DNA from: JAPXSY01 sp034003585
GTDB taxonomy: Bacteria > Verrucomicrobiota > Kiritimatiellia > RFP12 > UBA1067
Length of the DNA stretch: 16,749 nucleotides
Direction of reading: 5' to 3'
Assembly (NCBI GenBank): GCA_034003585.1
Contig: JAVEYH010000076.1
Coordinates: 1-16,749 of the forward strand
Notes under the pieces: model-generated
Seen by the model: only the letters and a program-made list of their open reading frames with translations
Told to the model about the DNA's origin: nothing
Databases searched by the model: none
Shown here: one piece after another, positions 1 to 6,936 of the stretch
Numbering within the stretch: the first letter of the stretch is position 1
Layout: every line of letters begins with the position of its first letter
Position numbers and translations under genes: made by a program

Positions 1-8
1 CATGCACC

Positions 9-24
9 GGACAACATGTTGTCC
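9..24. promoter_or_regulatory. Perfect 16-bp palindrome, possible operator
   Basis: GGACAACATGTTGTCC reads identically on both strands (8 + 8 bp, no spacer) and lies 157 bp upstream of the first gene. With no loop it is better suited to binding a dimeric regulator than to forming an RNA hairpin. The regulator is unknown, and what it controls is unclear because the left neighbour is outside the window. The rest of the 180-bp leader contains TTGACT at 96-101, which resembles a -35 box, but I see no matching -10 box at the right distance. Confidence 0.4.
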
Positions 25-180
25 ATCAAGAGTGCGGATAGAAGCGAGACGTCGACTGCGTTCCGGAAAAAAGGAATTCCGCCATGCGGATGCCCTTGAC
101 TAGCCTTCTCATAGAAGAATTGCTGCCGCGCACGGGTGAGCCGTGGATTTCTTGGGAAGGGCATGGTAAGATGTTGACCC

Positions 181-1530
181 ATGCGGACATCCGATCAGGG
201 TAAGGACCTCTCCGAGTACACGCCGTGGCGCGCGGCCAGATTCTACATCCCGCTTCTGATTCAGACGGTTTCGCAAAGTCTGACGTATCCTCTGGTCGCG
301 TCGATCGTGTCGCACGGCGAACACGGCGTGGTGGATCTGGCCGCGTTCGCGCAGGGACAGGCGGTGATGTTCGTGATCGGCGCGTTGGGCAGCGGCCTGC
401 TGACGACCGGCATGGTGTTCGGGCGCACGGCTGAGGGGTTCCGCGCCTTCCGCCGCATCAATTTCGCGTTCTGTTGCGTTCTGCTGGGGGTCCAGGCGCT
501 GACGTGTGCGCATCCGTTCGACACCTTTGTTTTCCGGGGGATTCTGGGGCTGGACCCGGCGATGGCCAAAACGGCGCGCGCGGTGCTGCTGTACAGCATC
601 CCGCTGCACAGTCTCTTCCTGTTGCGCATTCCGGGGCTGGTTGTGTTGTACAACGCGCGCGCGAGTGCGGCGGCCAACTGGGGGACCCTGTGCCGGATCG
701 CGCTGACGGCGTGTTTGTCGCCGCTGTTCGTGCGTCTGGGTTGGGTGGGGCATGAGATGGGGGTTCTGGCGATGACCGGACCGGTGGTGGCGGAGTACGT
801 GCTGATCAACTGGATGGCGAAACCGTATATCCGGAGACTGGGGCCGGCGGCCGGTCAGCCGGAAGATTCGCGGACGCAGTTTCTGTTTACGGTCCCGCTC
901 TCGTTCGGCGGGGTTTTGCTGGCCTTGGCGGGCTTTATGATCGGCGCGTTTATCACGCGCGCGGCGGAACCCGCGCGGATGCTGCCGATTCACTATGTCA
1001 CCATCGGAATCGTCAATCCGGTGGGGTTCGCCGCATTGCGCATGCAGGCGGTGGTGCTGGCTTTCCCGCCGCGTGACCGGCGCGACCGGTCGGTGTTCCG
1101 CTTCGCGCTGGTGTCGGGCTGCGTGTTGGCGCTCTTTCCCTTGGTGGGACAGGTTCCGGTTGTGGCGCAGTGGTATTTCGGGGAAATCCAGAATGTGCCG
1201 GCGTGTGACATCCCGTTCGCGATGCGCGCCATGCTGTGCATGTCGGTGCTGCCGGTTGTCCAGTCGTTGCGCGGGCACGCCGAGGGAGTGGCGGCCTGGC
1301 GCAAGCGGCCGAATGCGATTCTGGCCGGTCAGGCGGTGAATCTGGCCACGCTGGTCTGCACACTGTTTGTGACCCTGAACTTCGGGGTGCCGGGGTATCT
1401 GATGGGGGTGGTCGCGATCCTTGCGGCCACGCTGATGACATGGATAACGATCCGGATGGGGTTGGTCTGGGCGGAGATGGAGGACGCCTTTGGCGGATCC
1501 CCGCGCACGGTGCGCGGTATGGAGGGGTAG
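181..1530 (+). CDS. MATE/MOP-like multi-pass membrane transporter or flippase
   Basis: A 449-aa, very hydrophobic protein with about 12 predicted membrane segments, the size usual for MATE transporters (about 440-460 aa). The two halves look like degenerate copies: each begins with a hydrophobic helix preceded by a short polar stretch (PLLIQTVSQSL from about residue 24; TQFLFTVPLSFGG from about 234), the pseudo-symmetry typical of the MOP superfamily. Its likely role is export or flipping of a drug, metabolite or lipid-linked sugar across the inner membrane; the substrate cannot be read from the sequence. I chose the ATG at 181 because the only upstream in-frame ATG (163) is closed by TGA at 175. 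The ribosome site is weak (GGGAAGG about 20 nt upstream). It is the first of three same-strand genes, and gltS starts 40 bp after its stop. The family assignment is by general resemblance, not by a diagnostic motif. Confidence 0.55.
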   Translation: MRTSDQGKDLSEYTPWRAARFYIPLLIQTVSQSLTYPLVASIVSHGEHGVVDLAAFAQGQAVMFVIGALGSGLLTTGMVFGRTAEGFRAFRRINFAFCCVLLGVQALTCAHPFDTFVFRGILGLDPAMAKTARAVLLYSIPLHSLFLLRIPGLVVLYNARASAAANWGTLCRIALTACLSPLFVRLGWVGHEMGVLAMTGPVVAEYVLINWMAKPYIRRLGPAAGQPEDSRTQFLFTVPLSFGGVLLALAGFMIGAFITRAAEPARMLPIHYVTIGIVNPVGFAALRMQAVVLAFPPRDRRDRSVFRFALVSGCVLALFPLVGQVPVVAQWYFGEIQNVPACDIPFAMRAMLCMSVLPVVQSLRGHAEGVAAWRKRPNAILAGQAVNLATLVCTLFVTLNFGVPGYLMGVVAILAATLMTWITIRMGLVWAEMEDAFGGSPRTVRGMEG

Positions 1531-1570
1531 GGGCGCCGGTTGGGCCGGGCCGCGTGAGGAAGGGGGGCGG

Positions 1571-2860
1571 GTGAGTGTCGCCGCATGGTTGACGTTGGCA
1601 TTGTCGGTGCCGGTGTTGCTGCTGGGGGAGTTTTTGGTCAGGCGGGTCAGGCTGCTTGAGCGGTTCAGCATTCCCGCGCCGGTGGCCGGGGGGCTGGTGG
1701 TCGCGCTGCTGCTCCTGCTCGTCCGGTGGGTGTGCGGCACAGAGGTCCGGATGGAGACCGGGGTGTCCGCGCGCGGATGGACCTGGCTTGTTTGCGCGGG
1801 GGCCGAATGGCGCGCGGCGCCGGTCAAAAACGTGAGCCAGCCGTTTCTCGTGGCCTTTTTCGCCTGTATCGGATTGAACGCGAGCTGGACACTTTTCCGG
1901 CGCGGAAGCCTGCAGATCCTGGCCTTTCTTGCGGCGGCCGCCGGTCTGGCTGTGGTCCAGAATCTGGTCGGGGCGGGGCTGGCCGGGTGCATGGGGTTCC
2001 CGCGTCTGCTGGGACTGATGTGCGGTAGCGTGGCGCTCACGGGCGGGCACGGGACCGTGATGGGGTTCGCGCCTGAGTTCACCGCGGCCGGGGTTGAGGC
2101 GGCGCAGGTTGTGGGGGTGTCGGCAGCCACCTTCGGGTTGGTTGCGGGCGGTCTGCTCGGGGGGCCGTTGGGGGGGGCGCTGATTCGCGCCGGGCAGTTG
2201 CGGGCAGAGGCGTCCGGCGGAGGGGGGGCGCGCGCCGCAACGGATCGGGCGCCGGGGTTTCTCTCCGATGTGCGCGGAGCGCTCCGGATCGGGTGGGGCG
2301 GGCTCGCGCATCTGCTGCTACTGGGAGTCTGCGTCAAACTCGGCGCGTGGGTCAGTCTGGCGATTCAACGCACCGGCATCACGTTCCCGGTATATATGGG
2401 TGCGATGATCCTGGGTGTGGCGCTGCGCAATGCGGCGGATCTGTCGCCCCGCCGGTGGGTATGCGCCGCGACCCTGGACCGGTTCGCCTCCATCGCGCTT
2501 GGCGTGTTCCTTTCGGTTGCGATGATGAGCCTCAACCTGAGCGAATTGGGGGGCGTGGCCGGTGCGATGCTGGTGATCCTGACGGTTCAGGTCGCGGTGA
2601 TCGCGCTGTACGTTTGGCTGGTCACCTTCCCGCTGATGGGCCGCGATTACGAGGCGGCGGTGATGGCGGGCGGCCATTGCGGGTTCGGGCTCGGCGCCAT
2701 GCCGGCCGCCATGGCGAACATGAAGGCGCTGGCGGAGCGCAACGGACCCGCGCCGCGCGCCTTTCTCGTGGTGCCGATCACCGGCACGTTTCTCATCGAT
2801 CTGCTGAACGCGACGAATATCACGGTGTTCCTGAATCTGCTGAAAGGGGGTGCGGCATGA
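1571..2860 (+). CDS. gltS: Sodium/glutamate symporter GltS
   Basis: A 429-aa inner-membrane symporter that takes up glutamate with Na+. It follows E. coli GltS (401 aa) closely: IPAPVAGG at about residue 34, the LAFFA-type stretch FLVAFFACIGLNA near 95, the first re-entrant signature GGHGTVMG at about 157, and the second, GHCGFGLGAMPAAMANM, at about 367, followed by FLVVPITGTF. The repeated GGHG and GHCG loops are the hallmark of the two inverted halves. The start is the GTG at 1571, supported by GAGGAAGGGG at 1556-1565 and by the fact that family homology begins there; an in-frame ATG at 1490 lies inside the previous gene. Extra residues occur between the second segment and FLVAFF, and in a Gly/Ala-rich central loop (about 215-235). 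The stop overlaps the next start. Confidence 0.93.
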   Translation: MSVAAWLTLALSVPVLLLGEFLVRRVRLLERFSIPAPVAGGLVVALLLLLVRWVCGTEVRMETGVSARGWTWLVCAGAEWRAAPVKNVSQPFLVAFFACIGLNASWTLFRRGSLQILAFLAAAAGLAVVQNLVGAGLAGCMGFPRLLGLMCGSVALTGGHGTVMGFAPEFTAAGVEAAQVVGVSAATFGLVAGGLLGGPLGGALIRAGQLRAEASGGGGARAATDRAPGFLSDVRGALRIGWGGLAHLLLLGVCVKLGAWVSLAIQRTGITFPVYMGAMILGVALRNAADLSPRRWVCAATLDRFASIALGVFLSVAMMSLNLSELGGVAGAMLVILTVQVAVIALYVWLVTFPLMGRDYEAAVMAGGHCGFGLGAMPAAMANMKALAERNGPAPRAFLVVPITGTFLIDLLNATNITVFLNLLKGGAA

Positions 2861-3369
2861 GCGGGAAGGAGGTTTGGGTGGTTGTCCGCGACCGGATGCA
2901 ACACGGATACCGGTACCGGCTGGACGAGCCAGAGGGGAAGGGGTTCGACCCGCGCTTCAAACCGGACCTCTCGCCGCCGGAACTGCTGGCTCTGGGCGTG
3001 TTCGGCGGCAAATACATGACCGATTGCCGAGGGGAATTTCCGGCCGCGTGGTTCGCACGGGCCAGACTGGCGGAAGGTGCGCGCGACCCGGCTTTGAACT
3101 GCTTCGGCGTGAACGCGTCGCAGCCGTTGTCGGTATGGGTGGCGAAGGGCTGGATACATCCGGATGACCCGCGCGGCTGGTTTCAGTGGTACTGCCGGTA
3201 TTACCGGGGGCGGCGCGGACCGGATGACGACAGGCAGATCCGGCGCTGGCTGCAGGTCCGGCGTCATGTCACGCAGTTGCGGCGGCACTGCCGCCCGGGT
3301 GACGCGGCGTGCCGGCCCCGGCAGCGGCAGGCCCTGCTGCACTGGGCTTACGACAGCCGGGAGATCTGA
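2857..3369 (+). CDS. Conserved protein of unknown function, Trp/Arg-rich
   Basis: A 170-aa soluble protein with no signal peptide or membrane segment. Its ATG overlaps the gltS TGA (ATGA), and AAAGGGGG at 2843-2850 is a good ribosome site, so it is probably translated together with gltS. Conserved-looking blocks are FGGKYMTDC (about residues 49-57), a central FGVNASQPLSVW followed by a KGWI and a DPRGWFQWYCRYY block, and a basic, Cys-containing C-terminus (CRPRQRQALLHWAYDS). I recall closely similar proteins of unknown function in diverse bacteria and in fungi, but I know no characterised member. The clustering of W, Y, R and D suggests an enzyme-like or nucleic-acid-binding pocket, without telling which. 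It ends 13 bp before the convergent neighbour's stop. Confidence 0.85.
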   Translation: MSGKEVWVVVRDRMQHGYRYRLDEPEGKGFDPRFKPDLSPPELLALGVFGGKYMTDCRGEFPAAWFARARLAEGARDPALNCFGVNASQPLSVWVAKGWIHPDDPRGWFQWYCRYYRGRRGPDDDRQIRRWLQVRRHVTQLRRHCRPGDAACRPRQRQALLHWAYDSREI

Positions 3370-3382
3370 AGAATCCCCCCTC

Positions 3383-4579
3383 TCAGGATTGCGGGTCCGC
3401 CGCGCGCAGCAGCAGGTTCATGAGGTCCGCGCCCTTCAGATGCTTCAACGCGCCATGCCGCGCGGCAGTCTCGTCGAAGACCTCAACCGAGTCCGGCGTC
3501 ACGCCGGGCTGCCACACCGCGACCGGCACAGGGTCGCGCGTGTGCTTGCCGGTCGCGATCGGCACGGGGTGGTCCGGCAGCGCGCAATACGCGACCCGGT
3601 CGCCCGCGCCTTGCATGACCCGGCCCACGAGTCGCCGGTCGAAATCCTCGATCGTCCGGATTTTGAGCTTCAGGTCGCGCGCGTGCGAAACCTCGTCGAT
3701 GGCCTCGACGTGCACGTAGACGAAATCATACCCGTCCGCGAGCGCCTTGAGCGCGGCATCGGCCTTGCCCTCATAGTTCGTGTCGATGTACCCCGTTGCG
3801 CCGGGAACCGGGATCACATCCATCCCGAGGCAGCGCCCGAGCCCGTTGATCACATCCACGGCGGAGATCACCGCGGCGCGGACCCCGTACCGTTCGCAGA
3901 GATTGTGGATCGCGCCAGCCTTGCCGCCGCTCCACGGCCAGATGCCGTTCGCCGTGCGGCCCTGGAGCACGTCGGCCGCGCGGGCGATCAGGTCGCGCAA
4001 CAGCGCGGCCGTGAACCGTCCCTCCTCGGATTTCGTGCGCGGCAGGTGCTTGGCGACCGGTTGCCCGTGCTGGTCATCCGGTTTGTCATAAGAGATGTTG
4101 GCGCTGAACTGCGGACCGGAGAGGACCAGCAGGTTGCGGTAGCTGACACCGGGATAAAAGCGGACCGCCTCGCCGCCCAACTGCGCGTTGAGCAGCCGGA
4201 TGGCCTCGACCGCATCCGCCTGGGCGATGTGCCCGCCGGAGAAGTCGCGCAGGATCCCGTCCGGGTCGACGGTGACGAGGTTCATGCGGAAGGCGATGTC
4301 CTCGGGCCCGAGCGGAATACCCTGGCTGGCGGCCTCGAGCGGCCCCCGGCCGCACAATTCCGTGGCGAGGTCGCACCCGAGCACCGACATGTTGGCCACG
4401 TCGCTGGAGGTCGGGAATCCCGCGGGCAGGGTGAGCATCGTACCACTGCGCCCGTTCCGGGCGATGGCGTCGAGGTTGGGCGTGCGGGCGGCCTGAAGCG
4501 GGGTGCGCCCGTTCAATTCGCCGACAGGTTCATCGGCCATGCCGTCGCCGAGAAAGAGAACGGTCTGATGGGGTTTCAT
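3383..4579 (-). CDS. apgM: ApgM-type 2,3-BPG-independent phosphoglycerate mutase family protein (possible homoserine kinase, ThrB2-like)
   Basis: A 398-aa cytoplasmic protein of the alkaline-phosphatase-like, metal-dependent superfamily. Visible signatures are GDGMAD at residues 11-16 (metal ligand Asp12), the catalytic Ser region PTSSDVANMSVLG at 56-68 (Ser59 preceding Asp60), HVEAIDEVSH at 290-299 (Asp295 and His299), DHPVP at 336-340, and GKHTRDPVPV at 344-353 (His346). All expected ligands are present, so it should be active. Full length and the RTPNLD and GRGPLEAAS motifs match the bacterial branch of this family that is described as a proposed homoserine kinase (TIGR02535) and includes the experimentally supported ThrB2 of Bacteroides. 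It could therefore make 2-phosphoglycerate or O-phosphohomoserine; sequence alone does not decide. Its start has little Shine-Dalgarno character. Confidence 0.88.
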   Translation of the reverse strand: MKPHQTVLFLGDGMADEPVGELNGRTPLQAARTPNLDAIARNGRSGTMLTLPAGFPTSSDVANMSVLGCDLATELCGRGPLEAASQGIPLGPEDIAFRMNLVTVDPDGILRDFSGGHIAQADAVEAIRLLNAQLGGEAVRFYPGVSYRNLLVLSGPQFSANISYDKPDDQHGQPVAKHLPRTKSEEGRFTAALLRDLIARAADVLQGRTANGIWPWSGGKAGAIHNLCERYGVRAAVISAVDVINGLGRCLGMDVIPVPGATGYIDTNYEGKADAALKALADGYDFVYVHVEAIDEVSHARDLKLKIRTIEDFDRRLVGRVMQGAGDRVAYCALPDHPVPIATGKHTRDPVPVAVWQPGVTPDSVEVFDETAARHGALKHLKGADLMNLLLRAADPQS

Positions 4580-4590
4580 GATGGCGGCAT

Positions 4591-4619
4591 AGTCTGACAG
4601 ACCGCGGCGGCTGTGTCAA
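4591..4619 (-). promoter_or_regulatory. Candidate promoter of the phosphoglycerate-mutase-family gene
   Basis: On the minus strand a perfect TTGACA (4619-4614) is followed after 17 bp by CAGACT (4596-4591), a 3/6 match to the -10 consensus. Transcription would begin about 5 nt before the ATG at 4579, leaving almost no leader, which fits the absence of a clear ribosome site. The -10 match is weak, so the exact element is uncertain. Confidence 0.4.
4592..4602. promoter_or_regulatory. 11-bp palindrome GTCTGACAGAC overlapping the candidate -10 box
   Basis: GTCTG-A-CAGAC is a perfect inverted repeat around one central base. The loop is too small for an RNA hairpin, so a protein-binding site is more likely. 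It covers the candidate -10 region of the minus-strand gene, which is the position of a classical repressor operator. An 11-bp palindrome can occur by chance. Confidence 0.35.
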
Positions 4620-4653
4620 TCCGTGGTCCCCGGAGGGTGCGGTTCCGTTTCGT

Positions 4654-4721
4654 GGCATCGGCATCGGTATCGGGATCGTCAAACAAACGGGTTTTCGCGC
4701 CCCGATTCCGATACCCCGTTT
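4654..4721. repeat. GGNATC hexamer array with inverted copies (hairpin-forming)
   Basis: Four tandem hexamers fit GGNATC (GGCATC, GGCATC, GGTATC, GGGATC, 4654-4677). After 26 bp two units in opposite orientation follow (GATTCC, GATACC, 4704-4715). The arms at 4666-4678 and 4703-4715 pair over 13 bp with one mismatch. A competing stem, AAACGGG (4685-4691) with CCCGTTT (4715-4721), shares part of the right arm, so two alternative folds are possible. The array fills most of the divergent intergenic region (4580-4805). Otherwise that region holds the two regulatory sites above and a ribosome site. No convincing promoter for the plus-strand gene was found. Confidence 0.6.
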
Positions 4722-4793
4722 TGAATTGCGTTCTAATGGCTCCGGGCGCATACTGTTGAGGAAATAAATCGAGTGGTTGTTTGCAGGCAGGAA

Positions 4794-4800
4794 ACGGAGG
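4794..4800 (+). promoter_or_regulatory. Ribosome binding site that fixes the GTG start at 4806
   Basis: ACGGAGG ends 5 nt before the GTG at 4806, ideal spacing. An earlier in-frame GTG at 4773 has no comparable site and would put a charged, Glu-rich stretch before the signal peptide, so 4806 is preferred. Confidence 0.75.
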
Positions 4801-4805
4801 TACAA

Positions 4806-6794
4806 GTGGAACGGCAATGCGCGGGAATCGCAGGGAAAGTCGGCCCAGTTGTGTTGGCGGTCACGGTCATCGCGGGGCTGAGGCTCGCGGCGGAGGCGCA
4901 GACCGTCTGGGAGAGCGCGGAAGACGGGGTGTGGTCGGACGCGGAGGCGTGGTCGGCCGGGGTGCCGGACGCCAACGCGGCGTTTCTGACCAACAATTCC
5001 GCCTCCTACACGGTCACGGTGGACGCGCAGCCCGCGACGCCCTACGGCAACCTGACCCTCGCCAATGCGGCGGGCAACACGACGCGGCTGGACGTGGCCG
5101 CGGCGGGGTTCGTCAGCACCAACGGGGCGCTGTCGATCGGGCGCGGGGCGACCGTCGCCGTGAACGCCGGAGGCGTCATGGGGTACGCGGGACGCACCTC
5201 GGCGACACCGTTTGTCGAAGTCAAAGACGGCGGCGTGTGGCGTGTGGACGGGGGGACCGTGGATTTCACGGGGTTGCGGCGGGCCACGCCGACCAGTGGC
5301 AACAGCTATCTCTATGTCGGCAACGGTTCAACCGGCCGCATGGAGGTCACGTCCGGGGAGGTTCTGTTCAAAGGGCTCGAATCGCCGGAAGAGACCAATC
5401 GGACGGTTGTCGTGCGGGTGGGGAACGGAACGGGCGGAGTTGGCGAGCTGGTGATGTCCGGCGGGAGCATGGCCCTGTATAATTCGAGTTCCGATTGGAG
5501 TCAGAGAGTGCTGGATATCGGTGCGAACGGGATCGGAGTGAGGGGGGCGGTCTCGTTGTCCGGGGAGGCGCTGCTGCTGGTCAGCAACATGGTGTACCTC
5601 GGGGGGGATCGGGGAACCGGCACATTGGATGTCGCGGGGAATGCGGTTTTCCGGATGCCGCGCGGCAACCGTTTTTACGCGGGAATGTCTTATCGGGCGC
5701 TGGGTACCGTGACGGTCCGGGAGAACGGGTTTCTCGATTTGGGGGGGACGGACGGGTTGACCTTGGGAAATGAAGCGGGACAAGGCATTCTGATGATCGA
5801 GGGCGGCCGTGCGGAAGTGTGCGGATTGCATTTGTGCGTTTCGGGCCAGCCTTTGAACGGGGGGTGTGGCGAAGTCAACCTGACCGGCGGCATGCTCACG
5901 CACCGCACCGGCAACGGATACGGCATCACGGTCGCCCGCGCGCACGCCGCCACGTCGGGCGCGTACGGCGTGATGCGGATGACGGCGGGCCTGATTGACC
6001 TGTCCATCGGGTTGTGGCAGGCGGACTGGACGCAGAACGGCATCATTCTCGGGAAGGTCGGATCCACGGCGAATATGGGGGGTAAGGCGTTGGGCGAGTT
6101 TTACCTCAGCGGCGGGACGGTCACGAATTCGGGCCAGTTCATTTTAGGCATGGGGCCCGGCGCAACGGGCGTGGTGGTTCAGACCGGCGGGGAGATCCGG
6201 CAGGCGTCTGTCAATGCCTCGACGCGGTCCTTCCTCACGATCGGCTGGGGCGGGGGGCACGGGTTTTACACGCTCTCGTACGGCACGGTCGAGTCGAGGC
6301 GTAACGCCTATGTCGGAGGGCACTTCACGAGCGACTATGGCTATGTGCCGACCGATGCCGCGTTCACCAGCAACAGCGTCGGCGTGCTGCGCATCGACGG
6401 CGGCAGCCTCACGGTCACCAACGCCGATCTCTTTATCGGGCGGAACGGCACGGGCACGCTGATCCTCGGATCGAACGGCGTCTGCGCGGCGCGGCATGTT
6501 GTGCTGACCAACAACACGCTCTCTACCGTGCGCTTCGAACTGGGCGAGGCCGGCTGCGGCTCGCTCACGGCGGCCGGCACGCTGACCGTGGGCGCGGACT
6601 CCAAACTGGAGGTGGACTCCACGCTCTATCAGGGGGATGCGGTGTGGGTGAAGCTGATCGACTGCGCCGCGCGCGAGGGCTCGTTCGCGGAAGATGACAT
6701 CACCCTCACGGGCAAGGGCGCCGTGGTGCAGGACCGCGGCGACGGAGACGTCTGGCTCTTTCTGGAGCGGGGCACGCTCATCCAGTTATTCTAG
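4806..6794 (+). CDS. Secreted beta-helix protein with T5SS/PEP-CTERM-associated repeats
   Basis: A 662-aa exported protein. Residues 1-32 form a signal peptide (basic residues, a VVLAVTVIAGL core, cleavage likely after AEAQ). Next comes the W..G.WSDAEAWSAGVPDA type opening seen in autotransporter-like passengers. The body is a chain of Gly-rich beta-strand repeats with a loose consensus VGxGxxGxGxLxVxGGxV, for example near residues 171, 203, 262, 318, 445 and 541 (YVGNGSTGRMEVTSGEV, LFIGRNGTGTLILGSNG). This matches repeats found in T5SS passengers and PEP-CTERM proteins, which fold as a right-handed beta-helix. There is no C-terminal beta-barrel, no PEP-CTERM or LPXTG motif and no evident type IX signal; it ends in a short beta stretch and Phe. 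It is probably a surface or matrix protein. Ligand and anchoring are unknown. Confidence 0.8.
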   Translation: MERQCAGIAGKVGPVVLAVTVIAGLRLAAEAQTVWESAEDGVWSDAEAWSAGVPDANAAFLTNNSASYTVTVDAQPATPYGNLTLANAAGNTTRLDVAAAGFVSTNGALSIGRGATVAVNAGGVMGYAGRTSATPFVEVKDGGVWRVDGGTVDFTGLRRATPTSGNSYLYVGNGSTGRMEVTSGEVLFKGLESPEETNRTVVVRVGNGTGGVGELVMSGGSMALYNSSSDWSQRVLDIGANGIGVRGAVSLSGEALLLVSNMVYLGGDRGTGTLDVAGNAVFRMPRGNRFYAGMSYRALGTVTVRENGFLDLGGTDGLTLGNEAGQGILMIEGGRAEVCGLHLCVSGQPLNGGCGEVNLTGGMLTHRTGNGYGITVARAHAATSGAYGVMRMTAGLIDLSIGLWQADWTQNGIILGKVGSTANMGGKALGEFYLSGGTVTNSGQFILGMGPGATGVVVQTGGEIRQASVNASTRSFLTIGWGGGHGFYTLSYGTVESRRNAYVGGHFTSDYGYVPTDAAFTSNSVGVLRIDGGSLTVTNADLFIGRNGTGTLILGSNGVCAARHVVLTNNTLSTVRFELGEAGCGSLTAAGTLTVGADSKLEVDSTLYQGDAVWVKLIDCAAREGSFAEDDITLTGKGAVVQDRGDGDVWLFLERGTLIQLF

Positions 6795-6820
6795 CGGATA
6801 TTGTTTCCACGCTGCCGTTT

Positions 6821-6933
6821 AGGTGGGGACGCCTCCCCGAGGCGTCCGCGGATATCGGGAGAACCCGCGCCGTGTGCCGTCCGCGCCACGGCAGTCCGGG
6901 ACGTCCCTCCGCACAGGGCCGTGGCCGCGGAGG
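6821..6933. repeat. Hairpin-rich spacer between convergent genes; possible interspersed repeat or bidirectional terminator
   Basis: Three inverted repeats lie in about 110 bp: GGACGCCT/AGGCGTCC (6827-6834 and 6840-6847, 5-nt loop), GCCGTG/CACGGC (6869-6874 and 6887-6892), and CCTCCGC/GCGGAGG (6906-6912 and 6927-6933). The last is only 3 nt beyond the stop codon of the minus-strand olsF gene. None is followed by a T tract on either strand, so these are not standard intrinsic terminators. The first resembles short GC-rich palindromes that recur between genes in many genomes; copy number cannot be seen from one window. Confidence 0.5.
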
Positions 6934-6936
6934 CCG

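Noticed and set aside
109..2337. Long open frame on the minus strand (742 codons) opposite the transporter and gltS genes
   Set aside because: Pro/Arg/His-rich, low-complexity translation typical of an antisense frame in GC-rich DNA. The plus strand holds clear membrane-protein families here.
3164..4597. Plus-strand open frame of 477 codons opposite the apgM-like gene
   Set aside because: Arg-rich shadow; the minus strand carries all metal-binding motifs of the ApgM family.
4806..6794. Full type V autotransporter
   Set aside because: Passenger-like repeats are present, but there is no C-terminal beta-barrel domain.
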